DNA of 64,000 nt from Nocardioides dokdonensis FR1436 (GCF_001653335.1 NZ_CP015079.1:1612001-1676000), one strand, 5' to 3'. Positions 24,649-33,663 are shown, counted from the first letter of the stretch. Notes: a model not told the origin generated them from the letters alone. Made by a program: numbers and translations.

Positions 24649-24720
24649 GGGCTCCGGAGGAAATTCATCGCCGGCCCCGGCGGGTCCTGGCGTTTCCCCG
24701 GGGCGACCGGAAGCGGTGTC

Positions 24721-25506
24721 TCAGATCGCCGGGCCGCGGCGCCGGGCACCGGCCCAGACCACCCCGCCGACGGCCACGGCCCCGCCCACGGCCACGGCGG
24801 CCAGGGTGGGACGCACCCGCAGCCGGCTGCGCAGCGCGACCGGGCGCATGAAGACCAGCACCGGCCAGCCCCGCTCGCCGGCGATCCGACGCAGCTCCTT
24901 GTCGGGGTTCACCGCGAAGGCGTGCCCCACCGCCTCGAGCATCGGCACGTCGGTCACGGAGTCGCTGTAGGCGTAGCTCTGGGCCAGGTCGTAGCCGCGG
25001 CGCTCGGCGAGCTCGCGGATCTCGACGGCCTTCTGCTCCGCGTAGACGTAGGTGGCGATCTCGCCGGTGTAGCGACCGTCCTCGACCTCCAGCCGGGTCG
25101 CGACCACGGTGTCGGCGCCCAGCATCTCCCCGATCGGCTCGACCACCTCGGTGCCGGAGGCGGAGACGATGACGATGTCGCGCCCGGCGGCCCGGTGCTC
25201 CTCGATGAGCGCCACGGCCTCGTCGTAGACGATCGGGTCGACGACGTGGTGCAGGGTCTCGGCCACGATCTCGTTGACGGTGGTCACGTCCCAGCCGGTG
25301 CACAGCTGCGACATGAACTGCCGCAGCTTCTCCATCTGGTCGTGGTCGGCGCCGCCGACCAGGTAGACGAACTGCGCGTAGGCCGAGCGCAGCACCGCCC
25401 GTCGGGAGATGAGGCCCCCGGCCTGGAAGGGCTTGCTGAAGGCGAGCGTGCTCGACTTCGCGATGATGGTCTTGTCGAGGTCGAAGAAAGCCGCGGAGGC
25501 GGTCAT
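24721..25506 (-). CDS. HAD-superfamily (subfamily IB) phosphatase with C-terminal membrane segment
   Basis: A 261-residue SerB-like HAD phosphatase. The nucleophile motif is FFDLDKT (Asp9, Asp11), motif II is IVIVSASGTE, and motif III/IV is YAYSDSVTDVPMLEAVGHAFAVNPD. A hydrophobic C-terminal segment (TLAAVAVGGAVAVGGVVW) followed by arginines could anchor it to the membrane. The relative in mycobacteria (Rv3661) and Streptomyces sits beside the Ssd/Tad genes, as here, and has been linked to differentiation or septation. The ATG is 6 bp downstream of a TAGGCT -10, so it is probably leaderless. The substrate is unknown. Confidence 0.87.
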   Translation of the reverse strand: MTASAAFFDLDKTIIAKSSTLAFSKPFQAGGLISRRAVLRSAYAQFVYLVGGADHDQMEKLRQFMSQLCTGWDVTTVNEIVAETLHHVVDPIVYDEAVALIEEHRAAGRDIVIVSASGTEVVEPIGEMLGADTVVATRLEVEDGRYTGEIATYVYAEQKAVEIRELAERRGYDLAQSYAYSDSVTDVPMLEAVGHAFAVNPDKELRRIAGERGWPVLVFMRPVALRSRLRVRPTLAAVAVGGAVAVGGVVWAGARRRGPAI

Positions 25507-25512
25507 GGCACG

Positions 25513-25518
25513 AGCCTA
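25513..25518 (-). promoter_or_regulatory. -10 element of a leaderless promoter for the HAD gene
   Basis: TAGGCT on the minus strand ends 6 bp before the ATG at 25506, without a Shine-Dalgarno sequence. Confidence 0.5.
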
Positions 25519-25667
25519 GGCGCTCGGGCACCCGGAGCGGGGGGCGCACGCCCCGTCCGGGCGTGGGATGCGCCACCCGCCGCCCACAGCACGACCCCGC
25601 AGCGCACACCTCCACAACGCCGCACGACCACGCCGTACGCCGCCGCCGGCACGGGGAGCGTGGGCCC

Positions 25668-26798
25668 ATGAGATCCCTGCGACCCGTCCCCGACCCCTCG
25701 ACCGCGACCGGGGCGGCCGGGCCCGACCCCGGGGGTGCCGGCACCGGACCGGCGGGCGCGGCGCCGCTGGTCGTCACCCGGGACCCCGACCTGCTCGACC
25801 AGGTGGGCCGCCTCGCCGCGGCCGCCGGGACGTCGCCTGCGGTGACGGGCGAGCCGGCCCAGGCCCTGCGGCGGTGGACGCGCGCACCCCTGGTGCTGCT
25901 GGGCGCCGACCTCGTCGGCGAGATGGCCGTGCTCGGCCCACCGCGGCGCCCCCGCGTGCACGTGGTCAGCACGCGGGTGGTGCCCGACGACCTGTTCCGG
26001 CTGGCCCTGGCGGTCGGCGCCGCGGACGTCTCCGACCTCCCGGCGTCGGCCGGGTGGCTCACCGAGCTGCTCACCGACCTCGGTGAGGCCCGGGTGCGCC
26101 CGGCCAGGGTCGTCGGGGTCGTGGGCGGCTCCGGCGGCGCCGGGGCCACCACCCTGGCCTGCGCTCTCGGGCAGGGCGCCGCCCGGCGGGGGACCACGCT
26201 GGTCGTCGACACCGACCCCGCCGGCCCGGGCCTCGACCGGGTGCTGGGCCTCGAGGGCGTCGACGGCATCCGGTGGGACGCCCTGGGGCGCACCACCGGG
26301 CGGCTCAGCGCCCGCTCGCTGCGCGACGCCGTGCCCCGCAGGAACGGCCTGGGGGTGCTGACCTGGGCGCCGGGCGCCGTCGACCTGGTGGCGCCCTTCG
26401 CGGCACGTGAGGCGCTCTCCGCGGCCCGGCGCGGTCACGAGACGGTCGTCGTCGACCTGCCCCGGGTGCTGGGCCCGGTGCCCGAGGAGGCCGTCGCGCA
26501 CTGCGACCTGATCCTGGTCGTGGTGGTGCCGACGGTGCCGGGGCTCTCGTCCGCGGCCCGGGTCTGCGCCCGGCTGGCCGACCCCGGGCGGGTCCGGCTG
26601 GTGGTGCGCGGCGGGGCGGACGCCGCGCTGGTGCGGCGTGCGGTCGGGGCGCCGGTGCTGGCAGCGATGGGCGACCAGCGCGGCCTCGACGAGGCGGTCG
26701 ACCTGGGCCTGGGGCCGGTGCGCTCCCACCGTGGCGTGCTCGGTCGCACCGCCGCCGGGCTGCTCGACCGGCTCGAGCTCTTGGGGGAGGCGGCGTGA
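25668..26798 (+). CDS. Ssd/CpaE-like septum-site/Tad-cluster protein with degenerate Walker A
   Basis: A 376-residue member of the CpaE/MinD-like group that heads actinobacterial Tad clusters (Rv3660c type, called septum site-determining). An N-terminal Pro/Gly-rich region and receiver-like domain (residues 35-135) precede the MinD-like domain at about 147. The deviant Walker A, normally KGGxGKT, reads GGSGGAGATT (153-162), lacking both lysines; LVVDTDPAGPGLDRVLG follows. ATP hydrolysis is therefore doubtful. The ATG at 25668 has GGGGAG 9 bp upstream. Its stop overlaps the TadA gene by 4 bp. It likely localises or regulates the pilus machine or cell division. Confidence 0.87.
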   Translation: MRSLRPVPDPSTATGAAGPDPGGAGTGPAGAAPLVVTRDPDLLDQVGRLAAAAGTSPAVTGEPAQALRRWTRAPLVLLGADLVGEMAVLGPPRRPRVHVVSTRVVPDDLFRLALAVGAADVSDLPASAGWLTELLTDLGEARVRPARVVGVVGGSGGAGATTLACALGQGAARRGTTLVVDTDPAGPGLDRVLGLEGVDGIRWDALGRTTGRLSARSLRDAVPRRNGLGVLTWAPGAVDLVAPFAAREALSAARRGHETVVVDLPRVLGPVPEEAVAHCDLILVVVVPTVPGLSSAARVCARLADPGRVRLVVRGGADAALVRRAVGAPVLAAMGDQRGLDEAVDLGLGPVRSHRGVLGRTAAGLLDRLELLGEAA

Positions 26799-27979
26799 GC
26801 GACGTGCTGGCTGCCACGCCGGTCGAGGACGAGGTCGCCGCCCTGGTCGAGGTGGTCCGCGACCACTTGGCCCGCGAGCCCGGACCGCTGACGCCGCACC
26901 GGGTGGCGACGGCGCTGCGGGCCACCGGGCGACCGGTGGGCGACACGACCGTGCTGGCCGTGCACGAGGCCCTGCGCCGCGACGTCGTCGGGGCCGGACC
27001 GCTCGAGCCGTTGCTGCGGCGTCCCGGGGTCACCGACGTCCTGGTCAACGGCCCCCACCAGGTGGTGGTCGACCGCGGCCAGGGGCTCGAGCCCACCGGG
27101 GTGCGGTTCCCCGACGACGCAGCCGTGCGCCGGCTGGCGCAGCGACTGGCGGCCGCCGCGGGGCGCCGCCTCGACGACGCGACGCCGTACGCCGACGTGC
27201 GGCTGCCCGACGGCACCCGCCTGCACGCCGTGCTCGCCCCGGTCGCCCGGCCCGGCACGTCGATCTCGCTGCGGGTGCCACCGACCCGGGCCATCCACCT
27301 CGACGACCTGGTCGCGGCCGGCACCCTGGCGCCCGACGGAGCACGGCTGCTGCGCGCGGTCGTGGCGTCGCGCTGCGCGTTCCTGGTCACCGGCGGCACC
27401 GGGAGCGGCAAGACCACGCTGCTGGCCGGGCTGCTGGGGCTCGTCGACCCGACCGAGCGGCTGGTGCTCGTCGAGGACTCCTCCGAGCTGCGACCCGACC
27501 ACCCGCACGTCGTGGGCCTCGAGGGGCGGCCCGCCAACATTGAGGGCGCCGGGGCGGTCGACGTGCGCACCCTCGTGCGCCAGGCGCTGCGGATGCGCCC
27601 CGACCGACTCGTGGTCGGGGAGGTGCGCGGCGCCGAGGTGGTCGATCTCCTGGCTGCGCTCAACACCGGTCACGAGGGCGGCTGCGGCACCCTGCACGCC
27701 AACTCCGCCGCCGACGTCCCGGCCCGGGTCGAGGCGCTGGCCCTGGCCGCCGGGCTCGACCGGGCCGCCACCCACAGCCAGCTCGCCTCCGGGGTGCAGC
27801 TGGTGGTGCACCTGGCGCGCGGGCGCGACGGCGTACGCCGCATCCGCGAGGTCGCGGTGCCCGAGCGCGGTCGTGACGGGCTGGTGCGGATGCTGAGCGC
27901 CGCGCGCCTCGACGGCGACGACCTCGTGGACGGTCCGGGCGCGGAGCGGCTGGCGGTGCTGTTGGCGGGGGCGCTGTGA
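26795..27979 (+). CDS. tadA: TadA/CpaF-family secretion ATPase
   Basis: A 394-residue type II/IV secretion ATPase that powers Tad (Flp) pilus assembly at the inner membrane. Walker A is GGTGSGKT (residues 200-207), the Asp box is [10 protein letters not shown], Walker B is RLVVGEVRG (271-279), and the His box is [14 protein letters not shown] (291-304). The N-terminal domain includes [16 protein letters not shown]. The GTG start overlaps the Ssd-like gene and the stop overlaps TadB. Order matches Rv3659c-type clusters. Confidence 0.94.
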   Translation: MSDVLAATPVEDEVAALVEVVRDHLAREPGPLTPHRVATALRATGRPVGDTTVLAVHEALRRDVVGAGPLEPLLRRPGVTDVLVNGPHQVVVDRGQGLEPTGVRFPDDAAVRRLAQRLAAAAGRRLDDATPYADVRLPDGTRLHAVLAPVARPGTSISLRVPPTRAIHLDDLVAAGTLAPDGARLLRAVVASRCAFLVTGGTGSGKTTLLAGLLGLVDPTERLVLVEDSSELRPDHPHVVGLEGRPANIEGAGAVDVRTLVRQALRMRPDRLVVGEVRGAEVVDLLAALNTGHEGGCGTLHANSAADVPARVEALALAAGLDRAATHSQLASGVQLVVHLARGRDGVRRIREVAVPERGRDGLVRMLSAARLDGDDLVDGPGAERLAVLLAGAL

Positions 27980-28833
27980 GCGGGCCGGTCCCGGTCGACG
28001 CGGCGGTCACCGACGTCCGGGTCGTCCTGGCCGTGCTGGGTGCCGCCGGGGCGGCCGCCCTGCTGGTGCGTCCGCGCCGGGTCGTCCTGCCCCGTCCCGG
28101 TCCGGGGCGGGGTCGGGGCGCCACCCGTCCCGGGTCGGTCCGGGCGGTGGGGCCGGTGGCGACGGCGGTCGCGGGGACGGTGGCGGCGTTGGCGCTGGGC
28201 GGGACCGCGCTGCTGCGGGTGCTCGCGCCGGTCGGGGTGGGCCTCGCCGTGGCGCGGGTGCTGCTGGCGCTGCACCGTCGCCGTCGCGCGGACGTCCGGG
28301 CCACGGCGTGCGCCGAGCGCGTGCGGGAGACCTGCGAGGCGCTGGCCGCGGAGCTCGCAGCGGGGCGGCCGCCGGGCGCTGCTCTGGAGCGGGCCGCGCA
28401 GGAGTGGCCGGTGCTGGCCCCGGTGGCCGAGGCGCACCGGGTCGGGGCCGACGTGCCGGCCGCGTGGCGGGTGGCGGCCGACGAGCCCGGAGCCGGCGAC
28501 CTGCGGCTCGTCGCGGCCGCGTGGCAGGTGGCGCACCGCACCGGCCACGGCCTCGCCCACGCGGTGGCCCGGGTGGCCACCGACCTGCGCCGGGCCCGCG
28601 GCACCCGTCGCATCGTGGCCGGCGAGCTGGCCTCGGCGCGGGCGACCGCGCGGCTGGTCGCGGCCCTGCCGGTCGCCGCGCTGCTGATGGGGTCCGGGGT
28701 CGGCGGGGACCCGGTGGGATTCCTCCTCGGGCACCCGGTCGGGCTGGCGTGCCTGGCCGCGGGAGCGGCGCTCGGGCTCGCCGGCATCGCCTGGATCGAG
28801 GCACTCGCCCGCGAGGCTGGACGCGCGTCGTGA
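27976..28833 (+). CDS. tadB: TadB-like type II secretion system F-domain protein
   Basis: A 285-residue integral membrane protein. An N-terminal segment ([15 protein letters not shown]), a second hydrophobic region ([19 protein letters not shown]), a cytoplasmic T2SSF region with [27 protein letters not shown], and C-terminal hydrophobic segments ([34 protein letters not shown]) follow the TadB pattern. It forms the inner-membrane platform of the Tad pilus with TadC. GTG start, 4-bp overlap with tadA. Confidence 0.88.
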   Translation: MSGPVPVDAAVTDVRVVLAVLGAAGAAALLVRPRRVVLPRPGPGRGRGATRPGSVRAVGPVATAVAGTVAALALGGTALLRVLAPVGVGLAVARVLLALHRRRRADVRATACAERVRETCEALAAELAAGRPPGAALERAAQEWPVLAPVAEAHRVGADVPAAWRVAADEPGAGDLRLVAAAWQVAHRTGHGLAHAVARVATDLRRARGTRRIVAGELASARATARLVAALPVAALLMGSGVGGDPVGFLLGHPVGLACLAAGAALGLAGIAWIEALAREAGRAS

Positions 28834-28861
28834 ACCCCGCGCGGGCCCGGGGCCGGACGCC

Positions 28862-29590
28862 GTGCTGATCGTGCTGGTGGCAGGGCTGGCCGCCATGGCG
28901 GCCGCTGCCTGGACGCCGCCGCCCCGGGCCCGCCCCCGCGCCGGCGCGGCGGGCACCGCCGGAGCACCTGGCAACGCCGCTGAGCCGACCGGCTGGATGC
29001 GTCGCCACCGGCCCCTGTGGGCCGGGTGCGCGGGCGCCGCGGGGCCCACGCTGATCGGTGGCGGCACCGGCTTCGTGGCCGGGCTCGGTGCGGCCGTGCT
29101 GGTCTGGGTGCTGGTGGCGCGCGCCGAACCGCCGGCGCTGCGGCGACGGCGCGAGCAGGTGCGCCGCGACCTGCCGCACCTCGTCGGTCTGCTCGCGGTC
29201 GCGCTGCGTGCCGGCGCGGCCCCGGGCGAGGCGGTCTCGGTGGCCTGTGCCGCCCTGCCCGGGCCTGCGGCCACGCACCTGGGCGCCCTGACGGCGCGGC
29301 TCGGGCTCGGGGTGGACCCGGGGACGGTCTGGTCCGACGTCGCCCGCGACCCGCTGCTCGCCCCGCTGGGCCGGGCGCTGGCCCGGGCCCACAGCAGCGG
29401 CTCCTCGGTCGTCGAGGCCGTCGAGCACCTCGCGGACGACCTGGCCCGCGAGTCCCGCGCCGCGGCCGAGGACCTCGCCCGGTCGGTGGGCGTGCGGGCC
29501 GCGGTCCCGCTGGGCATCTGCCTGCTCCCGGCGTTCGTGCTCATCGGGATCGTGCCGCTGGCCGCCGGTCTGATGAGCACCCTGCTGTGA
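28862..29590 (+). CDS. tadC: TadC-like type II secretion system F-domain protein
   Basis: A 242-residue inner-membrane platform protein, the partner of TadB. After an N-terminal hydrophobic segment and a Pro/Ala linker there is a second hydrophobic region, the T2SSF domain (RREQVRRDLPHLVGLLAVALRAGAAPGEAV), a conserved HSSGSSVVEAVEHLADDL stretch, and a C-terminal VPLGICLLPAFVLIGIVPLAAG segment. The GTG at 28862 is the only good in-frame start; the GTG overlapping the tadB stop is in another frame. A 157-bp gap to the pilin gene follows. Confidence 0.85.
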   Translation: MLIVLVAGLAAMAAAAWTPPPRARPRAGAAGTAGAPGNAAEPTGWMRRHRPLWAGCAGAAGPTLIGGGTGFVAGLGAAVLVWVLVARAEPPALRRRREQVRRDLPHLVGLLAVALRAGAAPGEAVSVACAALPGPAATHLGALTARLGLGVDPGTVWSDVARDPLLAPLGRALARAHSSGSSVVEAVEHLADDLARESRAAAEDLARSVGVRAAVPLGICLLPAFVLIGIVPLAAGLMSTLL

Positions 29591-29747
29591 GGGACCGGCG
29601 ACGTGCCGCGCCACCGACCCTCCACACCCCTGGCGCGCGTACGGCCCCGCCCACAGCCGTCGAGCGAGCGCCGCCGGGCCGGGCGGTCTCCGCACATCCT
29701 CGGAGCACCGACCGCGACCCCGCGGCCGCTGACAGGAAGGACGACCC

Positions 29748-29933
29748 ATGACCCACCCCCGCACGCCCGAGAACCGGGCCGAGGACGGCATCACCACCGC
29801 GGAGTACGCCGTCGGGACCGCCGCCGGCGCCGGCCTGGCCGGTCTGCTCTACGCGATGCTCACCGGTGGCTTCGGCGACCGGCTGCTGACCACCCTCTTC
29901 GACCACGTGCTCGGTCTGCTGGGCATCGGGTGA
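29748..29933 (+). CDS. Flp-type pilin-like protein (DUF4244)
   Basis: A 61-residue pilin-like protein with a hydrophilic leader (MTHPRTPENRAEDG), then ITTAEYAVGTAAGAGLAGLLY, the hydrophobic N-terminal helix with the Glu-Tyr pair typical of Flp pilins. The C-terminus is short and hydrophobic (TTLFDHVLGLLGIG). DUF4244 proteins occupy this position in actinobacterial Tad clusters (Rv3656c). A GGAAGGA site lies 9 bp before the ATG. Its stop overlaps the TadE gene (GTGA). No prepilin peptidase gene is present in the window. Confidence 0.88.
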   Translation: MTHPRTPENRAEDGITTAEYAVGTAAGAGLAGLLYAMLTGGFGDRLLTTLFDHVLGLLGIG

Positions 29934-30289
29934 GCAGTGGGTCGCGACGCGAGCGTGGCGCGGTCACCGCCGAGCTGGCGATGGTGCTGCCGCTGCTGCT
30001 GGCCGTGGTGGTGGCGATGACCTGGCTGCTCAGCGTCGGCCTCGCCCAGGTGCGCACCGTCGACGCGGCCCGGGAGGCCGCCCGGGCGCTGGCCCGGGGC
30101 GAGGACGAGGCCCGGGCCACGTCCCTGGCGGTGCAGGTGGCGCCGGCGGGGAGCCGGGTCAGTGTCGGTCGCACCGACGGGACCGTGGTGGTCACCGTGC
30201 GCGGCACGGTGCAGGGCCCGGGCGGGCTGTTCGGTGGGCTGCCGGGAGCCGAGGTCTCGGCGAGCGCGACGGCGCTGGCGGAGCAGTGA
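29930..30289 (+). CDS. TadE-like minor pseudopilin
   Basis: A 119-residue protein beginning VSSGSRRERGAVTAELAMVLPLLLAVVVAMTWLL: a short basic leader, the GAVTAELA pseudopilin motif, and one hydrophobic helix, followed by an extracytoplasmic domain (VQVAPAGSRVSVGRTDGTVVVTV). This is the TadE pattern; the protein is probably processed by the prepilin peptidase and incorporated as a minor pilin. The GTG at 29930 overlaps the Flp stop; its own stop overlaps the next gene by 4 bp. Confidence 0.87.
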   Translation: MSSGSRRERGAVTAELAMVLPLLLAVVVAMTWLLSVGLAQVRTVDAAREAARALARGEDEARATSLAVQVAPAGSRVSVGRTDGTVVVTVRGTVQGPGGLFGGLPGAEVSASATALAEQ

Positions 30290-30636
30290 GGACTTCTCCC
30301 CGGGCCGCCGGGGAGCGGGGCGCGGCCACGCTCCTCGGCGTCGCGCTGGCCGGGATGCTCCTGCTGGTCGGCGTCACCCTCGCGGAGATCTCTGCCGTCG
30401 TGGCCGCCCACCGCCGGGCGCAGGCCGCGGCCGACCTCGCGGCGCTCGCGGGGGCCACCAGCCCGGGGGAGTCGTGCGCCGCCGCGGACCGGGTCGCCAC
30501 GGCCAACGGGGCCCGGTTGACCGGCTGCCTGCTGGAGGGGGCGGACGTGCTGGTCAGCGTGCAGGTCGACCCGCCGCCCGGCCTCGACCGGCTCGTCACG
30601 ATCCAGGGTCAGGCCCGCGCCGGTCCGGCGCCGTGA
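30286..30636 (+). CDS. TadG/Rv3654c-like pseudopilin-family protein
   Basis: A 116-residue protein beginning MRTSPRAAGERGAATLLGVALAGMLLLVGVTLAEISAVVAAHRRAQAAADLAALAGA. The leader, GAATLLG helix and the AxAAADLAALAGA motif are typical of the Flp-locus TadG/'helicase-secretion neighbourhood TadE-like' family. Two cysteines (ESCAAAD, TGCLLEG) could form a disulfide outside the cell. It is the last Tad gene; its 3' end overlaps the convergent helicase gene by 28 bp. GTG start. Confidence 0.85.
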   Translation: MRTSPRAAGERGAATLLGVALAGMLLLVGVTLAEISAVVAAHRRAQAAADLAALAGATSPGESCAAADRVATANGARLTGCLLEGADVLVSVQVDPPPGLDRLVTIQGQARAGPAP

Positions 30637-32987
30637 CCGTCGCTGGCGGCCTCCTCCAGCAGCACCTCGAGCAGCCGGGCGGCGCCGGCCTTGTCGAGCG
30701 GGTTGTTCTGGTTGCCGCACTTGGGTGACTGGATGCAGGAGGGGCAGCCCGACTCGCACTCGCAGGACACGATCGCCTCGCGGGTGGCGCCGAGCCACTC
30801 GCGGGCGGTGCGGTAGCCGCGCTCGGCGAAGCCGGCGCCGCCGGGGTGCCCGTCGTGCACGAAGACGGTGAGCACCCCGGTGTCGGGGTGCCGGGCGGTG
30901 GAGACACCACCGATGTCCCAGCGGTCGCAGGTCGCGAAGAGCGGCAGCAGCCCGATCGAGCAGTGCTCGGCCGCGTGCGCGGCGCCGGGCAGGTCGCCGG
31001 GGTCGAGCCCGCTGTCCTCGAGCACCTCGTCGGGCACGCTCCACCAGACCGCGGTGGTGCGCAGCGAGCGCTCGGGCAGGTCGAGCGGCTCCTCGCCGAC
31101 GACCTCGCCGCCCGGCTGGCGCCGGCGCAGGAAGGAGACGACCTGGTGGGACACCGCCACCTCGCCCAGCGAGAGCCGGCACCGGCTCCAGGCGGTGTGC
31201 TCGCGCTCGCCCAGCACCGTGATGTCGGTGATCTCGCGCGCCGAGGTGGAGTAGTCGGGATCGGCCCGTTCGATGACCGCGACCGCCTCCTCGAGGTCCA
31301 ACGACTCCACCAGGTAGGTCTCGCCGCGGTGCAGGTAGACCGCGCCGGGGTGGGCGGTGCCGTGCGCGCTCGCGGCGTCGACGGTGCCCACCACCCGCCC
31401 GGTCGTGGCCTCGACCAGCTGCACCGGCCGGCCCCCGGCGGAGCGGAGGTCGGCCAGGTCGGAGGCACGGCGCCGGTCGGTCCAGAACCAGCCCTGCGGA
31501 CGGCGCCGCAGCAGCCCCGCCGCCACGAGCTGGTCGAGGACCGCCCGGCTGGTCGGACCGAACAGCGCGAGGTCGGGCTCGGTGAGGGCCTGCTCCTGCG
31601 CCGCAGCGCACAGGTGCGGGCCCAGGACGTAGGGGTTGGACTCGTCGAAGACGGTGGCCTCGACCGGGCGCCCGAAGATCGCCTCGGGGTGGTGCACGAG
31701 GTAGGTGTCGAGCGGGTCGTCGCGGGCCACCAGCACGGCGGCGGCGTCCCGGGCGCCGCGACCGGCCCGCCCGACCTGCTGCCACAGGGCGGCCCGGGTG
31801 CCGGGGAAGCCGGCCATCAGCACCGCGTCGAGCCCGCTCACGTCGATGCCGAGCTCGAGGGCGTTCGTGGCGGCCAGGCCGAGCAGCTCGCCCGAGCGCA
31901 GCTGCTGCTCGATGGCGCGCCGCTCCTCGGGCAGGTAGCCACCCCGGTAGGACGCCACCCGGGCCGGGAGGGAGGGGTCGACCTCGCCCAGCTGCGCGGC
32001 CGCGGTCAGCGCCACCTGCTCCGCGCCGCGCCGCGAGCGCACGAACGCCAGGGTGCGCACCCCCTCGACGACGAGGTCGGTGAGCAGGTCGGCGGTCTCG
32101 GAGGAGGCCGCGCGGCGCACCGGCGCGCCGTTCTCGCCGGCGTACGACGTCAGCGGCGGCTCCCACAGGCCCAGCGTCACCGCGCCCCGGGGCGAGGCGT
32201 CCTCGGTCACCGCGTGCACCGGCAGCCCGGTGAGCTGCCCGGCCGCGGTCGCTGGTTCGGCCACGGTCGCCGAGGCGAGGACGAAGGTGGGGCTCGCGCC
32301 GTGCAGCGCGCACACCCGGCGCAGCCGGCGCAGCACCTGCGCGACATGGGCCCCGAAGACGCCGCGGTAGTGGTGGCACTCGTCGACCACCACGTAGCGC
32401 AGCGCCCCCAGGAACCGGTGCCAGTGCTCGTGGCCGGGCAGCAGGCTGTGGTGCAGCATGTCGGGGTTGGTCAGCACGTACTCCGCGTGGTCGCGGGCCC
32501 AGTCGCGCTGGTCGCGACCCGAGTCGCCGTCGTGCGTGGTCACCCGCAGACCGACCTCGAGGGCGCGCAGCGACGCCAGCTGGTCCTGCGCCAGGGCCTT
32601 GGTGGGCGCGAGGTAGAGCGCGCTGGCCCCGCGCTGGCCCCGGCGCCCGCGGGCACCCAGAAGGGTGGTCAGCGCCGGCAGCTGGAAGGCCAGCGACTTG
32701 CCCGAGGCGGTGCCGGTCGAGACCACCACGTGCCGCCCGCCGTACGCCGCCTCCGCGGCCTCGACCTGGTGCTCCCAGGGTCGCTCCACGCCGCGTCGCC
32801 CGAACGCCGCGACCACCTCGGGGTCGGACCAGGCGGGCCACGCCGCGGGGCGCCCGGGCCGCGGTGCCAGGCGTTCCAGGTGGGTCAGCCGACCCTCCCG
32901 CGCCGGCAGCGCCGCCAACCGCTCGACCACGCCCGCGACGCTGCCGCCGACCGGGGTCGGGTGGCGGGCGGAGGGGGGCGGCGGCAT
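30609..32987 (-). CDS. DEAD/DEAH-box helicase with DUF1998 domain (Rv3649/SCO3550-like)
   Basis: A large superfamily 2 helicase of about 792 residues. Walker A is TGTASGKS (residues 91-98), motif II is VVDECHH, motif III is FVLASATV, and the C-terminal helicase half holds FVRSRRGAEQ and QVGRAGRGARDAAAVLVARDDPLD. The C-terminal DUF1998/MrfA-like region ends in a zinc-type cysteine cluster (CECESGCPSCIQSPKC). Relatives (Mrf/Hrq1-like) act in repair of crosslinked DNA; the role here is inferred. I chose the ATG at 32987; an upstream ATG at 33044 adds a 19-residue extension that looks non-conserved. Convergent with the Tad cluster, divergent from the STAS gene. Confidence 0.88.
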   Translation of the reverse strand: MPPPPSARHPTPVGGSVAGVVERLAALPAREGRLTHLERLAPRPGRPAAWPAWSDPEVVAAFGRRGVERPWEHQVEAAEAAYGGRHVVVSTGTASGKSLAFQLPALTTLLGARGRRGQRGASALYLAPTKALAQDQLASLRALEVGLRVTTHDGDSGRDQRDWARDHAEYVLTNPDMLHHSLLPGHEHWHRFLGALRYVVVDECHHYRGVFGAHVAQVLRRLRRVCALHGASPTFVLASATVAEPATAAGQLTGLPVHAVTEDASPRGAVTLGLWEPPLTSYAGENGAPVRRAASSETADLLTDLVVEGVRTLAFVRSRRGAEQVALTAAAQLGEVDPSLPARVASYRGGYLPEERRAIEQQLRSGELLGLAATNALELGIDVSGLDAVLMAGFPGTRAALWQQVGRAGRGARDAAAVLVARDDPLDTYLVHHPEAIFGRPVEATVFDESNPYVLGPHLCAAAQEQALTEPDLALFGPTSRAVLDQLVAAGLLRRRPQGWFWTDRRRASDLADLRSAGGRPVQLVEATTGRVVGTVDAASAHGTAHPGAVYLHRGETYLVESLDLEEAVAVIERADPDYSTSAREITDITVLGEREHTAWSRCRLSLGEVAVSHQVVSFLRRRQPGGEVVGEEPLDLPERSLRTTAVWWSVPDEVLEDSGLDPGDLPGAAHAAEHCSIGLLPLFATCDRWDIGGVSTARHPDTGVLTVFVHDGHPGGAGFAERGYRTAREWLGATREAIVSCECESGCPSCIQSPKCGNQNNPLDKAGAARLLEVLLEEAASDGHGAGPARA

Positions 32988-33172
32988 GCGACCATGGTCC
33001 CAAAGAGCGCCGACAGCGCTCTGCTCGGGCAACGCCCCGACCATCCGCGGTGCGACCAGCCTTTTACTCTGGTGTGCGCGACGCTGGTGGTCGTGGTTTC
33101 ATATCACTGATCAACGGCCGGACGGGGGCCCCTGAAGTCCCCGGGTGCCACCGCAGCTGACAGGGAGTACAC

Positions 33173-33511
33173 GTGGACCTCACCCTTGCGACACGCGACG
33201 CCGATGGCAAGACCATCGTTGCGGTCGGCGGGGAGATCGATGTCTACACAGCACCGAAGCTCCGGGACAAGATCACCGAGCTGGTCGCTGCGGGCGTCTA
33301 CGACCTCGTCATCGACATGGAAGCCGTCGAGTTCCTCGACTCCACCGGCCTGGGCGTCCTCGTGGGCGGGCTGAAGAAGGTCCGCGCGCACGACGGGTCG
33401 CTGCACCTGGTGTGCACCCAGGACCGCCTGCTGAAGATCTTCCGCATCACCGGGCTGGCCAAGGTCTTCGTGATCCACCAGTCGGCCGACGACGCGCTCG
33501 CCGCCACCTGA
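33173..33511 (+). CDS. STAS-domain anti-sigma factor antagonist (BldG-like)
   Basis: A 112-residue SpoIIAA/RsbV/BldG-type antagonist. The phosphorylation motif [17 protein letters not shown] places the target serine at residue 57, matching Streptomyces BldG Ser57 as I recall. It would bind an anti-sigma kinase when unphosphorylated and release a stress/development sigma factor. The GTG has AGGGAG 7 bp upstream. As in Streptomyces, it lies between the DEAH helicase gene and the pyrophosphatase gene. No partner anti-sigma kinase gene follows directly; the SpoIIE-type phosphatase at 52814 could act on it. Confidence 0.92.
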   Translation: MDLTLATRDADGKTIVAVGGEIDVYTAPKLRDKITELVAAGVYDLVIDMEAVEFLDSTGLGVLVGGLKKVRAHDGSLHLVCTQDRLLKIFRITGLAKVFVIHQSADDALAAT

Positions 33512-33581
33512 GCCGAGCCCCTCGATCGACGACACGCTGTGGCGTGCGTCACGTGCGCGCGCGCTGAAGCGGTCGCCCGTG

Positions 33582-33587
33582 CGTAGA
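33582..33587 (+). promoter_or_regulatory. Candidate -10 element for hppA
   Basis: TAGAGT lies 76 bp before the hppA ATG. A weak CRP-like sequence (TGTGG-N6-TCACG, 33538-33553) lies just upstream. Confidence 0.35.
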
Positions 33588-33663
33588 GTCTGCCTCGTTC
33601 CGTGAGACCTGGGTCACGTTCAGTGGCCCGGGACCCGCTCGTCCGAGTCGCAGGAGGCAGCAC

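Larger units (their letters stand above)
24405..24720. other. GC-poor convergent intergenic region, possible unannotated RNA
   Basis: Between the 3' ends of the Fic-like gene and the HAD gene. Bases about 24475-24660 are visibly richer in A and T than all surrounding DNA and have no coding-type third-position bias in any frame. They contain a TTGACA hexamer (24537-24542), a TATGCT hexamer (24514-24519), a TTGTG-N8-CACAA palindrome and a strong hairpin. Since no annotated gene starts here, an RNA gene or antisense transcript is a reasonable suspicion; I cannot match it to the actinobacterial 6C RNA, which lies in the corresponding neighbourhood in other genera as I recall. Confidence 0.4.

Noticed and set aside
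25626..25660. Frequent GTACGCC motifs (also near 41911, 48292, 51177 and inside many genes)
   Set aside because: Mostly explained by Val/Ala-Tyr-Ala codons in GC-rich genes; no orientation or spacing pattern was evident by eye.
25507..25667. Possible 6C RNA between the HAD and Ssd genes, as in mycobacteria
   Set aside because: The gap has a short GGGGC/GCCCC hairpin but no pair of stem-loops with C-rich loops.
33538..33553. CRP-like sequence TGTGG-N6-TCACG before hppA
   Set aside because: Two mismatches in the half-sites and a poor distance to the -10; too weak to call.
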